DNA from: Streptomyces coacervatus
GTDB lineage: Bacteria; Actinomycetota; Actinomycetes; Streptomycetales; Streptomycetaceae
DNA length: 64,000 nucleotides
Reading direction: 5' to 3'
Assembly (NCBI RefSeq): GCF_029223485.1
Contig: NZ_JARHTP010000019.1
Span: forward strand, 1-64,000
Part shown: positions 1 through 8,702 of the stretch, in pieces
How positions within the stretch are numbered: the stretch's first letter is position 1
Layout of the letters: each line of letters begins with the position of its first letter
Notes under the pieces: model-generated
Seen by the model: the letters and a program-made list of their open reading frames with translations, nothing else
The model's database searches: none
What the model was told of the DNA's origin: nothing
Made by a program: the position numbers and the translations under genes

Positions 1-1
1 G

Positions 2-127
2 CAGGCTGAACGGCACGCAGCATTCGCCGGCTGGCTGCACACCTACAATCACCACCGCGGACACACCGCGCTGAAGGGCCAGCCACCCGCCAGCCGCGTT
101 CCTAACCTCTCAGGGCAATACACCTAG
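2..127 (+). pseudogene. IS481-type transposase, C-terminal fragment
   Basis: An open frame runs into the window from its left edge and ends at TAG 125-127. It reads WLHTYNHHRGHTALKGQPP near its end and finishes NLSGQYT. The Y-N-x-x-R-x-H-x-AL-x-G-x-P motif is the classic C-terminal end of DDE transposases of the IS481/IS3 integrase-core group. The rest of the gene lies outside the window, so I cannot say whether the element is intact. No inverted repeat is evident between the stop codon and the next gene, which begins only 5 bp later. That suggests the right end of the element has been lost or merged into the neighbour. Confidence 0.75.
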
Positions 128-132
128 GAGGC

Positions 133-1287
133 TTGGGAGTCCTGGGAGGCCTGGCGCCGCAGCCCGCCCCGCTGGTCCTGGAGCACCGCGTCCTGAAGTC
201 GCTCCTCGGCGCATGGGCCCTGGCCGCCTGCTCGCCGGAGGAGACGGCGGCCGTCGAGGTCCACCTGGGCGACTGCGGCACCTGCGCCGACGAGGCGCTG
301 CGGCTGCGCGAGGCGGTCGGCCTGCTGCACCAGCCGGAGAGCCTCGACCTGGACCCGGCCCTGCGCACCCGCGTCCTGGACGGCTGCCTCGACCGGCGCC
401 CGCCACGCATCCCGGTGCCCGAGTGGGCGGCTCCGTACGACGCCGAGACCGCCCGGCTGGACGCCCTGCTGCAGGACATCGGGGACGCCGAGTGGCATGC
501 GCCCGTGCGGCTGCGCTGGTTCGAGGGCGAGGGCCCGATGACCCGTCGTACGACGGTCGCCGGGGTCATCGCCCACCTGCTGACGGTCGACGGGCTGGTC
601 GCGGTCGCCCTCGGCCTGGACGACCCGCTCGGTGACGTCGCAGCCGCGAGCCCCACACCCCGGGCCCGCACCGAGGCGTACTGGCGCACCTCGCACTTCC
701 CGCCCACCCGTGCCGTCCGGGCCCCCTGGCGCGAGCAGACCCATGACCTGGTCCGCACCGTGGCCTTCACCAGCGACTCGGGCCCCGCCCGGCTGGCCGT
801 CTCCTACGGCGACTTCGAGCTGCCGCTGCAGGACGCGATGCTGGACCGGGCCTTCGAGTGCTGGGTGCATGCGGAGGACATCGCCGAGGCGGTCGACTAC
901 CCGTACGGGCCGCCGTCCCCGCGCCATCTGCACGGCATGATTGACCTGGCGGCACGCGTCCTGCCGACGGCACTCGCGGCCCGCCGCCAGGCCGGCCTGG
1001 CGGCACCTCCCCACCACCGCCACCTCGTCCCGGCGGGCGAGCCGGGCCGCAGCCTCCGCCTGGAGATCGAGGGCCTGGGCGGCGGCGAGTGGCTGATCCC
1101 GCTGGACTCCCCGGCGGCGCGAGGCTCTGCCGAGCATGAGGTGGCGCATGTGGCCCTGGACGGCGTGGAGTTCTGCCGGCTGGCGGCGGGGCACGTGTCT
1201 CCTGCGGAGGCGGCAGCAGGGCAGGGCGGTGACCGCGAGGCGATCAGGGATGTGCTGTTCGCGGCGGCGAGCTTGAGCCGGATGTAG
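133..1287 (+). CDS. zinc-finger plus maleylpyruvate isomerase-like (mycothiol-dependent) protein, probably 5'-truncated
   Basis: About 384 residues. Residues ~18-62 hold an anti-sigma type zinc finger (H-L-G-D-C-G-T-C, i.e. H-x3-C-x2-C). Residues ~95-240 match the DinB-like mycothiol-dependent MDMPI fold (AETARLDALLQ, then TVAGVIAHLLTVDG and FECWVHAEDIAEAV with metal-type histidines), followed by an MDMPI C-terminal domain. Such fusions usually sit beside an ECF sigma gene and may act as redox-sensing anti-sigma factors; that role is inferred from the family. No convincing start codon exists: TTG 133 sits inside the AGGAGG at 126-131. The frame opens directly after the transposase remnant, so the native start and any upstream sigma gene may have been removed. 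Confidence 0.7.
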   Translation: MGVLGGLAPQPAPLVLEHRVLKSLLGAWALAACSPEETAAVEVHLGDCGTCADEALRLREAVGLLHQPESLDLDPALRTRVLDGCLDRRPPRIPVPEWAAPYDAETARLDALLQDIGDAEWHAPVRLRWFEGEGPMTRRTTVAGVIAHLLTVDGLVAVALGLDDPLGDVAAASPTPRARTEAYWRTSHFPPTRAVRAPWREQTHDLVRTVAFTSDSGPARLAVSYGDFELPLQDAMLDRAFECWVHAEDIAEAVDYPYGPPSPRHLHGMIDLAARVLPTALAARRQAGLAAPPHHRHLVPAGEPGRSLRLEIEGLGGGEWLIPLDSPAARGSAEHEVAHVALDGVEFCRLAAGHVSPAEAAAGQGGDREAIRDVLFAAASLSRM

Positions 1288-1329
1288 GAGTGGGTTGCGG
1301 ATTCGTCGGCGAGTGCGGGTGGGTGGGGG

Positions 1330-1412
1330 CTGGTCGCGCAGTTCCCCGCGCCCCTGAAAACCGTGGGGCCACTGCACGGCTGTTAGGGGCGCGGGGAACT
1401 GCGCGAGCAACC
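1330..1412. repeat. dispersed intergenic repeat A, inverted pair
   Basis: A copy of the element with core GCGCAGTTCCCCGCGCCCC lies at 1330-1355 and its inverted copy at 1385-1412. Together they can form a long hairpin between the convergent genes ending at 1287 and 1456. Further single copies lie at 8644-8672, 18347-18374, 24604-24631 and 50788-50817, always beside gene ends. Placement suggests a transcription-termination or 3'-end role. Confidence 0.8.
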
Positions 1413-1455
1413 ACGACGCACCCGCACCCGCCCGGCAACCGAACCCCCCGAGCTA

Positions 1456-2337
1456 CTAGGCGAACACGACCGTCCGCCGCCCATTCAGCAAAATCCGCCG
1501 CTCGGCATGCCACTTCACGGCCCGCGCCAGCGCCTGGCACTCCACGTCCCGCCCGACCGCAACCAACTGATCCGGCGTCACGTCATGCCCCACGCGCTCA
1601 ACTTCCTGCTCGATGATCGGCCCCTCATCCAGGTCGGCGGTCACGTAGTGCGCAGTCGCCCCGATCAGCTTCACACCCCGCGCATGCGCCTGGTGATACG
1701 GCTTCGCACCCTTGAAGCTCGGCAGGAATGAGTGGTGGATATTGATGATCCGCCCGTTCAACTGCTTGCACAGATCGTCGGACAGCACCTGCATGTACCG
1801 AGCCAGCACCACCAGCTCGACATCGTTCTCCCGAACGATCTCCAGCAGCCGCGCCTCAGCGTCGGCCTTCGTGTCCTTCGTCACCGGAATGTGGTGGAAG
1901 GGGATGTCGTACGAGCCCACCAGCTCGGCGAAATCCGTGTGGTTGGACACCACAGCCGCGATCTCCACCGGCAGCGCACCGATACGCGCCCGGAACAGCA
2001 GATCGTTCAGGCAGTGGCCGAACTTGCTGACCAGCAGGACGATCCGCATCTTCTCGTCGGCCCGGTTGATCTGCCAGTCCATGCGGAAGGAGTCACCGAT
2101 CGCGGCGAAGCTCGCCCGCAGTTTGTCCACCGTCACCGGCGCCTCCGCCGAGAAGTGGACACGCATGAAGAACAGACCCGTGTCGTGGTCGCCGAACTGC
2201 TGACTGTCCTCGATGTTGCAGCCGGTCATGAAGAGGTAGCTCGACACGGCGTGCACGATGCCCGGCTTGTCGGGGCAGGAGATCGTGAGGACGTACTGGT
2301 CGGCGGGCGCTGCGACTCGGGTGGACTGCTCGTTCAT
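1456..2337 (-). CDS. purU: formyltetrahydrofolate deformylase PurU
   Basis: 293 residues, the usual PurU length. It hydrolyses 10-formyl-THF to THF and formate, balancing one-carbon pools and supplying formate for purine synthesis. An N-terminal ACT regulatory domain (YVLTISCPDKPGIVHAVSSYL region, residues ~15-90) is followed by the formyltransferase domain with the catalytic HHSFLPSFKGAKPYHQAH segment and the DLDEGPIIEQ aspartate motif. ATG 2337 was chosen because the ACT domain begins shortly after it. It converges with the zinc-finger gene; the repeat hairpin lies between them. The neighbour at 2384-2884 reads the same way with a 46-bp gap and may be cotranscribed. Confidence 0.95.
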   Translation of the reverse strand: MNEQSTRVAAPADQYVLTISCPDKPGIVHAVSSYLFMTGCNIEDSQQFGDHDTGLFFMRVHFSAEAPVTVDKLRASFAAIGDSFRMDWQINRADEKMRIVLLVSKFGHCLNDLLFRARIGALPVEIAAVVSNHTDFAELVGSYDIPFHHIPVTKDTKADAEARLLEIVRENDVELVVLARYMQVLSDDLCKQLNGRIINIHHSFLPSFKGAKPYHQAHARGVKLIGATAHYVTADLDEGPIIEQEVERVGHDVTPDQLVAVGRDVECQALARAVKWHAERRILLNGRRTVVFA

Positions 2338-2383
2338 GCAGGACAGGGTCCCATAAGTGAGCCCCCGCCCGGGCCGGAGTCCG

Positions 2384-2884
2384 CTACGCGGACCTCGTCA
2401 TGATCCGCAGCACTTCGAGCGTGCGCGGCGGCACGTCCGGGTCCTCCCCGTCGGCCATGGCCATCCGCACATGCGCGTCCCGGGCCGCCCGGACCGCCTC
2501 CGGCCAGGCCTGGTTCTCGACGTACGCGGAGACCGCGGCGTCGGGCCCGACCTGGTGCATGATCCGCAGCACCCGGAGCACGGCGGTGTCGACGAGGGCC
2601 GCCTCCTGGGAGTCCCGGAAGATCGTGCCGACGTATTTCTCGGCGGACCAGTTGTCCAGCCAGGTGTCCTCGACCAGCCGGTACACGGCGTCGGTCACGT
2701 CCCCGTATCCGTCGACGCCGGCCAGCCAGACGTTCTGCTGGAACGCCGGATCGGAGAGCATGTGCAGCGCGGAGCGCACATTGCTGCGCCAGCGCCACCA
2801 CGGCATGTCGTTCAGTGGCATGCCGCCCATGGTGGAGGAGCGACGGCCGCGACGGGAAGAGTTCTCCGAACCTTGCACGGTCAT
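2384..2884 (-). CDS. conserved streptomycete protein of unknown function (SCO4402-like)
   Basis: 166 residues, soluble, tryptophan-rich near the start (MPWWRWRSNVRSALHML) and acidic overall. The sequence matches my memory of a family named after S. coelicolor SCO4402, with no known function. Two possible starts exist: ATG 2884 (GGGAG about 12 nt upstream) and ATG 2830 (just before GGMPLND), which has no purine-rich site. I prefer 2884, though the first 18 residues are low-complexity. It is divergent from the binding-protein gene starting at 3002, so the ~115 bp between them should hold two promoters. Confidence 0.75.
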   Translation of the reverse strand: MTVQGSENSSRRGRRSSTMGGMPLNDMPWWRWRSNVRSALHMLSDPAFQQNVWLAGVDGYGDVTDAVYRLVEDTWLDNWSAEKYVGTIFRDSQEAALVDTAVLRVLRIMHQVGPDAAVSAYVENQAWPEAVRAARDAHVRMAMADGEDPDVPPRTLEVLRIMTRSA

Positions 2885-3001
2885 CGATCGTACGTTCTCC
2901 CGCTCGAGCGTCTGACCGACCCCCGTAATTCACCTTTACGTCACCGGTCCATAACCGAAGGTCACCCTCGGGTTGGCGGTGTGGCGGAAACGTGTGTGTC
3001 C

Positions 3002-4309
3002 ATGACCGGCAGGCGACGCAATCGCAGCACCTTCCTCCCCACCCGCACCCGGCCGCTCCGAGCCACCGCCCTGTCGGCGGGGGCGCTGGCCGTGTGTGCG
3101 TCGCTCGCCGCCGGATGCGGGGTCATCCCCGGTGCCACGGGGGGCTCCGGGGATGACCCGATCACCGTCATGACCTGGGCCCCTTCGGACACCAAGGCGA
3201 CCAACAAGCCCGGCATGCCCGCCTTCGCGCAGGCCTACGCCCGCTGGATCAACGCCCACGGCGGCATCAACGGCCGCAAGCTGAACGTCCTGACCTGCAA
3301 CGAGCACAACGACAGCGTGGCCGCCGCGAAGTGCGCCCGGACCGCCGTCAAGGAGAACGTCGTCGCGGTCGTCGGCTCCTACAGCCAGTACGCCGACACC
3401 TACCTCCCCGAGCTGGAGGGCTCCGGCATCCCCTACATAGGCGGCTACGGCGTCACCACCACCGAGTTCACCAGCCCCATGTCCTACCCCGTCAACGGCG
3501 GCCAGCCCGCCCTGCTGGCCGGCCTCGGCAAGGAACTCGCCGACAGCTGCGGCCCCGTCGCGCTCGTACGGCCCGACAGCATCGCGGGTGACGAGCTGCC
3601 CGCCCTGCTCGACTCCGGTCTGAAGGCCGGCGGGCACGCCGACGCGATCGACCAGCGGGCGGCGGACGACACCACCGAGTACTCGGGGCCCTCGCAGCGA
3701 GCGCTGAAGGCCACGACCGGCAACCTGGCGAAGAAGGGGTGCGTGGTTCCCGCGCTCGGGGACCGCACCGACACCTTCATGGACTCCTTCCGGCGCGACC
3801 GCCAGGACTACCCCGCGGTGAAGACCGCCGCCACCCTCGACAGCGTCGACCAGACGGTGATCAACGAGTCCGGCGGGCCCTCGGGCCCGTACGAGGGGTC
3901 GTACGTCACCGGCTGGTACCCGGCGTCGAGCGACCCGCGCTGGGACGCCATGAAGAAGGTGATCCAGGAGCAGGCCTTCGGCGACAACCGCATCGACGCC
4001 GCGGACACCGGGGTGCAGACGACCTGGATCGCGTACACCGTGTTCAAGGCCGTCGTCGCGTCGCTGGGCAGCGGTGACGTGACCTCCGACACCGTGCGCA
4101 AGGCCCTCGACGACGGGCTGAAGGTCACCACGGGCGGACTCACGCCCACGCTGCAGTGGGCCTCCGAGAGCCCGCTGGCCGCCATCGGTTTCTCCCGCCT
4201 GGTCAACGCCGACGTGACGCTTCAGATCGTGCGCCAGGGGCAGCTCGTGGCGGCGAAGAAGGGGTTCGTGGACGCGACGAAGACGCTGGAGAGCGCGGAC
4301 GTGAACTGA
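3002..4309 (+). CDS. ABC transporter solute-binding lipoprotein (type 1 periplasmic fold)
   Basis: 435 residues. An arginine-rich N-terminus leads to a hydrophobic stretch and the lipobox LAAGC, with the lipidated cysteine at residue 39. The mature part has Leu/Ile/Val-type receptor hallmarks (PITVMTWAP, AYARWINAHGGINGRKL, VVGSYSQYADTYLPELEGSGIPYIGGYG). The family captures amino acids, amides or similar solutes at the outer face of the membrane. No permease or ATPase gene is adjacent, so the protein is an orphan, perhaps a sensor or a shared receptor. The frame stays open upstream to 2357, but the signal peptide fixes the start near ATG 3002; GTG 2996 is the alternative. Confidence 0.85.
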   Translation: MTGRRRNRSTFLPTRTRPLRATALSAGALAVCASLAAGCGVIPGATGGSGDDPITVMTWAPSDTKATNKPGMPAFAQAYARWINAHGGINGRKLNVLTCNEHNDSVAAAKCARTAVKENVVAVVGSYSQYADTYLPELEGSGIPYIGGYGVTTTEFTSPMSYPVNGGQPALLAGLGKELADSCGPVALVRPDSIAGDELPALLDSGLKAGGHADAIDQRAADDTTEYSGPSQRALKATTGNLAKKGCVVPALGDRTDTFMDSFRRDRQDYPAVKTAATLDSVDQTVINESGGPSGPYEGSYVTGWYPASSDPRWDAMKKVIQEQAFGDNRIDAADTGVQTTWIAYTVFKAVVASLGSGDVTSDTVRKALDDGLKVTTGGLTPTLQWASESPLAAIGFSRLVNADVTLQIVRQGQLVAAKKGFVDATKTLESADVN

Positions 4310-4337
4310 CGCTCACGTCCGCTCCCTCAGCGGGCGC

Positions 4338-6125
4338 TCACAGCTGGACCGGCTGGCGCTGGTTCAGGCCGTATGTCTTCGCGATGGCGTTCCACAGCTG
4401 GGCCGCCTTGACCTTCTGCTGGCTGGCGGTGCCGCTCGCCGCGTTGCCGGCCCGGGTCTGGCCGGTGGCGCGGGCCTGGCTCTTCCTGCAGCCCTTCTTG
4501 CCGCCGACCTGGTCGGCCCAGGCCGCGTAGTGGTTGTCGGCCGCCGCGGACGCCTGCCATGCCTTGGTGAGGGCGGTGGTCAGCGCGGCGTGGTTCGGGA
4601 GCTTGTCGACGGACAGGCCGGACAGCCGGGTGACCAGCTCGGTGCGCTGCTTGGCCGCGCCGCGCAGGTCGGAGGCGGCCTGGCCGAGGTTGTTGCACCC
4701 CTTCACACTCGCCACCGCCTGGATCACCGAGGCCCGGCTGCTGCCGCTGTCGGCCAGCAGCTTGTCCAGGGCGACGGCCTGCTGCTTGGCCGCATCGACG
4801 GCGGACGAGGCGGATCCGTCGGTCGCCGGGGCCGTGGCGGACACGGTCTGGTTCTTGTCCTTGCCGTCGCCGCCGCCACCGCTGAGCATCGCTCCGGCGC
4901 CCACGCCGAGCACGACGATGCCGATGCCGATGGCGGCGATGAGCGGCACCCGCGCCCCGCTCCGGCCGCCGCGGCCACTGCCTCCGTCGTCGCCCGGCGG
5001 GGCGTACGCGGGCTGGTGGGGGGCGTAGGCGGCCTGCTGGGGCGGCTGCTGGAAGCGCGGCAGCTGCTGGGTGGCCTGCGCCGGGCTCTCGCCGCCCGGC
5101 GCGCTGCGGAACAGGTTGTCGAACTCGGCGGGCGGCTGCCGGTCCCCGCCCTGCGGCATGCCGTACGGCGCCTGCCCGGTCACCGGCGGTATGTACTGCG
5201 TGGCCTCGGAGTCGGGCCCCACCGCGTGCGGCGCATGCCCCAGGAACTGCGTCCCCTCGGAGACCGATCCGCCCCCGCCCACCTCGGGCGGCAGCGCCCC
5301 CGGCGCGACCGGCGGAATGTACTGCGTCGCCCCTTCCATATCGGATACGGCAGCGACGGGCGGTATGTACTGGGTGGCCCCGTCGTCCGCAGCGGGCGGA
5401 AGGGCGGAGCCAGCGAAGCCGCCTGAGATGGCGGGAGGTCCGTAGGCACCGGGGTGGGCGGGCGGCAGCGGCGCGCCGGGGGCACCAGCGCCGTACGAGT
5501 CGGCGGGCGGCAGCGGAGCGGCAGGCCCCCCGTGCCCGGCGGGCGGCAGGGCCGCACCCGGCGCGGAAGCGCCGTACGGGTCGGCGGGCGGCAGGGGCGG
5601 GCTCGCCGGTGGCTGCGATATCGCGGGCTGCCCGCCGTACGACGGAGCCGGGGCGCCCTCCGTGGGCAACGCACCGGACGCGGGCGCACCCCACTGGTCA
5701 GGGGGCGGCGACTGCTGCTGGTCGGGAGCTCCCCACGCCTGGGCCGGCGGTGTCGGCCAGCCCTCGCCCGGCGGCGGGGCCGGGCTCTGCTGCTGGTCGG
5801 GGCCCCAGGGCGTGCCCCAGGCCTGGCCGCCGGGCGGGGCCGCGGCCGGGGTCTGCGGGGCGCCGTACGGGCCGGTCTGGTGACCGCCGTACGAGCCCGC
5901 CTGCTGCCCGTTGTACGGCCCGGCCTGCGGCCCGGCGGAGTTACCGGGCTGCGGTCCGCCGTAGTGACCGGACTGCGGTCCGGCATAGGGACCGGCCTGC
6001 GGGCCGGTCGGCCCCTGTGCGCCCAGCATGCCCGGCAGCAGGGGCTCGCCGCCGTCGGAGGGCAGCACGATGCCTTCGCGCGCTTCGCGCGGCGAGGGCT
6101 CCTCGCCCTGTCCACTCTGCGTCAC
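4338..6125 (-). CDS. Pro/Gly-rich single-pass membrane protein with ATQYIPPV repeats
   Basis: 595 residues. The first ~380 are a disordered Pro/Gly/Gln/Ala-rich region with short repeats (GPQAGPY-type units, then three copies of ATQYIPPV and one ATQFLGH variant). A single transmembrane helix follows (VPLIAAIGIGIVVLGVGAGAML), then a ~170-residue extracellular domain with two cysteines (VKGCNNLG and KKGCRKS) that ends in an alanine/lysine-rich helical segment. This architecture is common in streptomycetes and has no assigned role. ATQYIPP resembles phospho-threonine/FHA or kinase-target motifs, which is inference. It converges with the lipoprotein gene, leaving 28 bp between stops. Confidence 0.75.
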   Translation of the reverse strand: MTQSGQGEEPSPREAREGIVLPSDGGEPLLPGMLGAQGPTGPQAGPYAGPQSGHYGGPQPGNSAGPQAGPYNGQQAGSYGGHQTGPYGAPQTPAAAPPGGQAWGTPWGPDQQQSPAPPPGEGWPTPPAQAWGAPDQQQSPPPDQWGAPASGALPTEGAPAPSYGGQPAISQPPASPPLPPADPYGASAPGAALPPAGHGGPAAPLPPADSYGAGAPGAPLPPAHPGAYGPPAISGGFAGSALPPAADDGATQYIPPVAAVSDMEGATQYIPPVAPGALPPEVGGGGSVSEGTQFLGHAPHAVGPDSEATQYIPPVTGQAPYGMPQGGDRQPPAEFDNLFRSAPGGESPAQATQQLPRFQQPPQQAAYAPHQPAYAPPGDDGGSGRGGRSGARVPLIAAIGIGIVVLGVGAGAMLSGGGGDGKDKNQTVSATAPATDGSASSAVDAAKQQAVALDKLLADSGSSRASVIQAVASVKGCNNLGQAASDLRGAAKQRTELVTRLSGLSVDKLPNHAALTTALTKAWQASAAADNHYAAWADQVGGKKGCRKSQARATGQTRAGNAASGTASQQKVKAAQLWNAIAKTYGLNQRQPVQL

Positions 6126-6315
6126 CGGGACTCCTACGAATGGGGGACCTTCGGAATCGTCGGCTCACGCTACCGGGTCCCCCGAGCCGGGTGCCACGCA
6201 GCTCAGGGCGCAACCCCCTTCCCTGTGACAGCAGTAACAAAACCGCTCTACAGACCGCTGTATCTGTCACCCTCTCCGCCCGCTCCCGAACGGCAACCGG
6301 CCGTTTCCCGCGGGT

Positions 6316-7701
6316 TCACGCAGCCGCCTGCAGCTCCAGCCGCGCCCCGAACTCCCGCACCACCGGCTCGTCCTGGTACGGCTCCAGCCGCTGCTGGAAG
6401 TCCTCCAGGTACTCGGCGCCCCGGTTGGAGCGGAGGGACTCCAGGAGCTCCACGGCCTTCAGTCCCGTGTGGCAGGCCTGCTCGACCTCGCGCTGCTGGA
6501 CCAGCGCGGTGGCCAGCAGGACGTACCCGATGGCCCGCCTGCGCGCCTTGGTCTCGGGCAGCCCGGCCAGGGCCTCCTGCGCGCGCCGCGCCGCCGCCTC
6601 GGCCTGCCCGAGGTCCCGGTGGCAGTGCGCCAACTCGTCGGCCAGATACGCCTCGTCGAAGTGCGCGATCCACGCCGGGTCGTCCCCGGAGGAGGAGTCG
6701 GCGGACTCCAGCGCCGTGACCGCCCGCCCGGACGCCGTCTGGGCCGCCCGCGCATCGCCCATCAACGCGTGCCCGCGCGCCTCGGCCGCGTAGAACATCG
6801 CCTCCGCGCGCGGTGTCACACGCCCACGCGCCCCCTCCTGCGCCGCCCGTGCCAACTGCGCGATCTCACGCGGGTTTCCGAGCTGCGCGGCGAGGTGGCT
6901 CATGGAGGCGGCGAGAACGTACCCGCCGTATCCGCGGTCTCCGGCGGCCTGTGCGAGCCGCAGGGCCTGGATGTAGTACCGCTGGGCGAGGCCCGGTTGA
7001 CCGGTGTCGACGGCCATGTAGCCCGCGAGCTCGGTGAGTCGGGCCACCGCGGCGAACAGATCGCGGCCGACCGCCTCCCGGTACGACCCCGCGAGCAGCC
7101 CCGAGACGACGCTGTTGAGGTAGTGCACGACGACCGGGCGCACATGCCCGCTGCCGTACTGATGATCCAGATCCACCAGCGCCTGCGTCATCGCGCGCAC
7201 GGCCGCCACGTCGGACTGTCCCACCCGCGGTCCCGCCGAGCGCGAGACCTGCGAGTCGGGCGAGGAGATCAGCCAGTCACGGCTCGGCTCGACGAGCGCT
7301 GACGCGGCGACGGACGAACCGGACAGGAAGTCCCGGCGCCCCACATCACTGCGCCACAGCTCACAGACCTGCTCGATGGCTCCCAGTACGGTCGGCGAGA
7401 ACTGGAGCCCGACTCCTGAAGCAAGGTTTTTGCCGTTGGCCATGCCGATCTCGTCGATCGTCACCGTGCGGCCGAGTTTGCGGCCCAGCGCCTCCGCGAT
7501 GATCGCGGGCGCCCGGCCCCGCGGCTGCTGCCCGCGCAGCCAACGGGCCACGGACGTCTTGTCGTAGCGCAGGTCGAGGCCGTGCTCGGCGCCGCACATG
7601 TTGACCCGGCGGGCGAGCCCGGCGTTCGAGCACCCCGCCTCCTGGATGAGCGCCTGCAACCGTTCGTTCGGCTGTCGCGCGACGAGAGGCCTTGCGGCCA
7701 T
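6316..7701 (-). CDS. HTH/TPR regulator of the NsdA-like type
   Basis: 461 residues. The N-terminus (PNERLQALIQEAGCSNAGLARRVN... KTSVARWLRGQQPRGRAPAIIAEALGR) is a helix-turn-helix-like module. The middle and C-terminus are alpha-helical TPR-type repeats (LTELAGYMAVDTGQPGLAQR, YYIQALRLAQAAGDRGYGGY). Homologues in Streptomyces, such as NsdA, influence differentiation and antibiotic production. Assignment to that group is by architecture and remembered sequence, so no symbol is given. Divergent from the Prim-Pol-like gene at 7967; the 265-bp gap holds two CCCACACGTG-type motifs near 7829 and 7867. Confidence 0.75.
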   Translation of the reverse strand: MAARPLVARQPNERLQALIQEAGCSNAGLARRVNMCGAEHGLDLRYDKTSVARWLRGQQPRGRAPAIIAEALGRKLGRTVTIDEIGMANGKNLASGVGLQFSPTVLGAIEQVCELWRSDVGRRDFLSGSSVAASALVEPSRDWLISSPDSQVSRSAGPRVGQSDVAAVRAMTQALVDLDHQYGSGHVRPVVVHYLNSVVSGLLAGSYREAVGRDLFAAVARLTELAGYMAVDTGQPGLAQRYYIQALRLAQAAGDRGYGGYVLAASMSHLAAQLGNPREIAQLARAAQEGARGRVTPRAEAMFYAAEARGHALMGDARAAQTASGRAVTALESADSSSGDDPAWIAHFDEAYLADELAHCHRDLGQAEAAARRAQEALAGLPETKARRRAIGYVLLATALVQQREVEQACHTGLKAVELLESLRSNRGAEYLEDFQQRLEPYQDEPVVREFGARLELQAAA

Positions 7702-7966
7702 GGCTACCCCCTGGGACCAAGCCCTGAAAGCGAAAACATCCGGCCGTGAAGATCAATGCCCCGCCGAGATCACTTAAATGCGAGGCTTGCGCGGATTGCC
7801 GGGGTAAAGGCTGATGCCGACCCCACACGTGGCTACCCAGCCCAGGCCGAGGTTCCTCCCGCGCGCCCCCACACGTGCATCCATGCGCCCCAGATACGGA
7901 ATCAATGCTCCTCCCCCGCGCGCGCTACCCCCGTAACTCCAGGTGTATGCGGGAGTTGAGTTCACC

Positions 7967-8620
7967 GTGGAAGAGACGATCGCCGGCCCCGAAGCCGCTC
8001 AGATTCCGAAGCAGCGTGGGGAATCGCTGCAGGAGACCGCCGTACGCTACGCCGAGGAGCGCCACTGGGACGTCTTCCCCGGCACCTGGCTGGAAGCCGT
8101 CGACGGAGTGCAGCACTGCTCCTGCGGCGACCCCGCATGCGCCGCACCCGGCGCGCATGCGGCGCGCGAGGACTGGGCGACGCTGGCGACGGGCAGCGCG
8201 ACCGTTGCCCGCCGGATGTGGCAGAAGCAGCCGACGGCGTCGATTCTGCTGCCGACGGGGCGGACGTTCGACGCGATCGAGGTCGCCGAGACCGCGGGGT
8301 TCCTCGCGCTGGCGCGCATGGAGCGCATGGAGTTGACGCTCGGTCCTGTGACGTTGACGCCGGATCGTCGGATGCACTTCTTTGTGTTGCCGGGTGCGGC
8401 GGTGAAGGTGCCGGAGCTGGTGCGGAAGTTGGGCTGGTCGCCCTCGTCTCTCAATCTCGTTGCGCTGGGCGAGGGGTCGTATGTGGCCGGGCCTCCCACG
8501 CGGTACGGCTCTCGGGGGGCCGTGCAGTGGGCCTGCCGGCCTACGCCTGCCAACCGGTGGCTGCCGGATGCGGAGGAATTGATTTCGCCGCTCGCCTATG
8601 CGTGTGGGCGGGATCGGTAG
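7967..8620 (+). CDS. Prim-Pol N-terminal-like domain protein
   Basis: 217 residues. The region ETAVRYAEERHWDVFPGTWLEAVDG followed by CSCGDPACAAPGAHAAREDWATLATG matches the N-terminal 'bifunctional DNA primase/polymerase' domain found on phage and plasmid primases. Here the domain stands alone. The stretch that normally carries the catalytic acidic pair reads PTGRTFDAIEVAE, so primase activity is doubtful; the CxCGxxxC part survives. GTG 7967 is preferred because GGGAG lies at 7951-7955. Upstream GTG 7943 would add eight residues. A close relative is present in many Streptomyces genomes, which argues for a host function and against recent phage origin. Confidence 0.7.
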   Translation: MEETIAGPEAAQIPKQRGESLQETAVRYAEERHWDVFPGTWLEAVDGVQHCSCGDPACAAPGAHAAREDWATLATGSATVARRMWQKQPTASILLPTGRTFDAIEVAETAGFLALARMERMELTLGPVTLTPDRRMHFFVLPGAAVKVPELVRKLGWSPSSLNLVALGEGSYVAGPPTRYGSRGAVQWACRPTPANRWLPDAEELISPLAYACGRDR

Positions 8621-8643
8621 TTCGGCGGGTGCGGGTTGTTCGT

Positions 8644-8672
8644 GGTTGCTCGCGCAGTTCCCCGCGCCCCTT
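8644..8672. repeat. dispersed intergenic repeat A, single copy
   Basis: Copy of the GCGCAGTTCCCCGCGCCCC element in the short gap between the Prim-Pol-like gene and the ABC ATPase gene. It ends about 30 bp before the ATPase start, so here it separates two genes read in the same direction. Confidence 0.8.
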
Positions 8673-8702
8673 GAGGGTGGTGCCCCGCCGTAGGGTTGAT
8701 CC

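Noticed and set aside
2357..3001. Upstream extension of the solute-binding protein frame
   Set aside because: It runs antisense through the 2384 gene, and the lipoprotein signal peptide fixes the start at 3002.
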